This document shows positions 14,756-15,570 of a stretch of 15,570 nucleotides of DNA, piece after piece. The position numbers were made by a program, and so were the translations under genes. The DNA comes from Candidatus Moraniibacteriota bacterium (GTDB lineage: Bacteria > Patescibacteriota > Minisyncoccia > Moranbacterales > UBA11712), in contig PMJF01000046.1 of the NCBI GenBank assembly GCA_003157295.1, positions 1 to 15,570 on the forward strand. Direction: 5' to 3'. Numbering within the stretch: the stretch's first letter is position 1; each line of letters starts with the position of its first letter. The notes beneath the pieces are model-generated. The model had not been told where the DNA came from and did not search any database. It saw only the letters and a list, made by a program, of their open reading frames with translations.

Positions 14756-15570
14756 ATGAACTATAAAAAAGTTTTGATCACCGGCGGAGCGGGTTTTGTC
14801 GGATCAAATTTAGCTCTGAAATTGAAAGCGAAATATCCCGACGCGGATATTTTTGCTTTGGACAACCTCAAGCGGCGCGGATCGGAGCTAAACATCCCCC
14901 GCCTTAAAGCTGCCGGAGTTAATTTTATTCACGGCGACATCAGAAACAAGGAAGACTTCGAAGAAATCGGAGAAATTGATCTTCTAATTGAATGTTCTGC
15001 CGAACCATCGGTCCTCGCCGGCATTGATTCATCACCCGCTTATCTCATAAACACCAACTTGGTCGGAACGATCAATTGCCTTGAATTTGCCCGCAAAAAT
15101 AACGCGGCTTTTGTTTTTCTTTCCACGAGCCGCGTCTATCCGATCGATCCTATCAACAACTTGAACTATCTTGAGGAAGAAAAAAGGTTTGATCTGGCGG
15201 GCAAACAAGCAACTGCCGGCGCTTCAAAAGAAGGAATTGCAGAAAATTTTCCACTTGAGGGAGCGCGATCGCTGTATGGCACCACCAAACTCTGCTCTGA
15301 ATTGATCTTGCAGGAATATATCTATAATTATGGCCTCAAGGGAATCATCAACCGTTGCGGAGTCATCACCGGTCCCTGGCAAATGGGAAAAGTTGACCAA
15401 GGAGTTTTTGTTCTCTGGGTCGCACGGCATATTTTTGGCGGAAAACTTTCCTACATCAGTTACGGCGGAGAAGGAAAGCAAGTTCGTGATTTCATTCACA
15501 TTGACGATATTTTTGATATAATTGATCTGCAACTTAATGATTTTGAAAAATTTAACGGCAATATTTATAA
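14756..15570 (+). CDS. NAD-dependent epimerase/dehydratase, CDP-paratose 2-epimerase-like SDR (3' end cut)
   Basis: An open frame from ATG at 14756 runs to the right edge without a stop (271 codons plus two bases). It has GGAGFVGSN (10-18), ALDNLKRRGSE (34-44), DLLIECSAEPSV (75-86), FLSTSRVYP (121-129), the complete active site SLYGTTK (172-178, Y174 and K178) and GGEGKQVRDFIHIDD (237-251). The long insertion between STS and the active site is typical of CDP-paratose 2-epimerase-like enzymes. It lies 7 bases after the preceding SDR gene, with AGGA at 14747-14750 as ribosome-binding sequence. It keeps the catalytic tyrosine that its neighbour lacks. The C-terminal end and later genes of this run are outside the window. 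Confidence 0.88.
   Translation, partial: MNYKKVLITGGAGFVGSNLALKLKAKYPDADIFALDNLKRRGSELNIPRLKAAGVNFIHGDIRNKEDFEEIGEIDLLIECSAEPSVLAGIDSSPAYLINTNLVGTINCLEFARKNNAAFVFLSTSRVYPIDPINNLNYLEEEKRFDLAGKQATAGASKEGIAENFPLEGARSLYGTTKLCSELILQEYIYNYGLKGIINRCGVITGPWQMGKVDQGVFVLWVARHIFGGKLSYISYGGEGKQVRDFIHIDDIFDIIDLQLNDFEKFNGNIY

Noticed and set aside
1..15570. Stop-codon reassignment (TGA to Gly), CRISPR array, tRNA or rRNA gene, insertion sequence
   Set aside because: TGA ends several genes at the expected lengths (for example at 177-179 and 8972-8974), and I saw no regularly spaced repeats, tRNA-like cloverleaf, rRNA segment, transposase motif or terminal inverted repeats.

Overview
The window looks like bacterial chromosome, most plausibly from a Candidate Phyla Radiation (Patescibacteria, Parcubacteria-like) organism. 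This is an inference from lysine-rich, A/T-biased genes, tight spacing, frequent lack of Shine-Dalgarno sequences and the gene families present; no rRNA or other taxonomic marker is visible. TGA is used as a stop, so the recoded Gracilibacteria/Absconditabacteria are unlikely. Every recognisable gene belongs to sugar-nucleotide metabolism, glycosyl transfer or lipid-linked sugar handling, so this is a cell-envelope glycan locus.

Layout. (1) 1-5457, minus strand, one operon-like run read right to left: a GtrB/DPM-type family 2 glycosyltransferase with two C-terminal membrane helices, a large PMT/ArnT-like membrane glycosyltransferase, a GtrA-family membrane protein, a short (270 aa) UDP-sugar dehydrogenase, a family 4 glycosyltransferase, and the first 60 residues of a further probable glycosyltransferase cut by the window edge. 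(2) 5503-10544, plus strand, divergent from the first: a second PMT/ArnT-like membrane glycosyltransferase, a GalE-like epimerase, a soluble DPM1-like family 2 glycosyltransferase, a SAM methyltransferase and a UDP-glucuronate decarboxylase. (3) 10580-11875, minus strand: full-length UDP-glucose 6-dehydrogenase, convergent with the decarboxylase and with a good promoter. (4) 11991-12338, plus: a four-helix small transporter (EamA/SMR, ArnE/F-like) ended by a clear terminator. (5) 12406-13609, plus: a self-contained unit with a near-consensus promoter, a leader with two mutually exclusive hairpins, a TTG-started xylose-isomerase-like TIM-barrel gene of unusual composition, and two tandem terminators. 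(6) 13597-15570, plus: a promoter, a tiny leader reading frame, and two paralogous CDP-paratose-2-epimerase-like SDR genes, the second cut by the right edge.

How the genes may work together. The dehydrogenase plus decarboxylase give UDP-glucose to UDP-glucuronate to UDP-xylose. The family 2 enzymes would load sugars onto polyprenyl phosphate, the GtrA and ArnE/F-like proteins would help move them across the membrane, and the two large membrane glycosyltransferases would attach them to an acceptor on the outer face. The most unusual part is 12.4-15.6 kb, where the TIM-barrel unit and the SDR pair could make an uncommon sugar nucleotide; that pathway is inferred, not shown.
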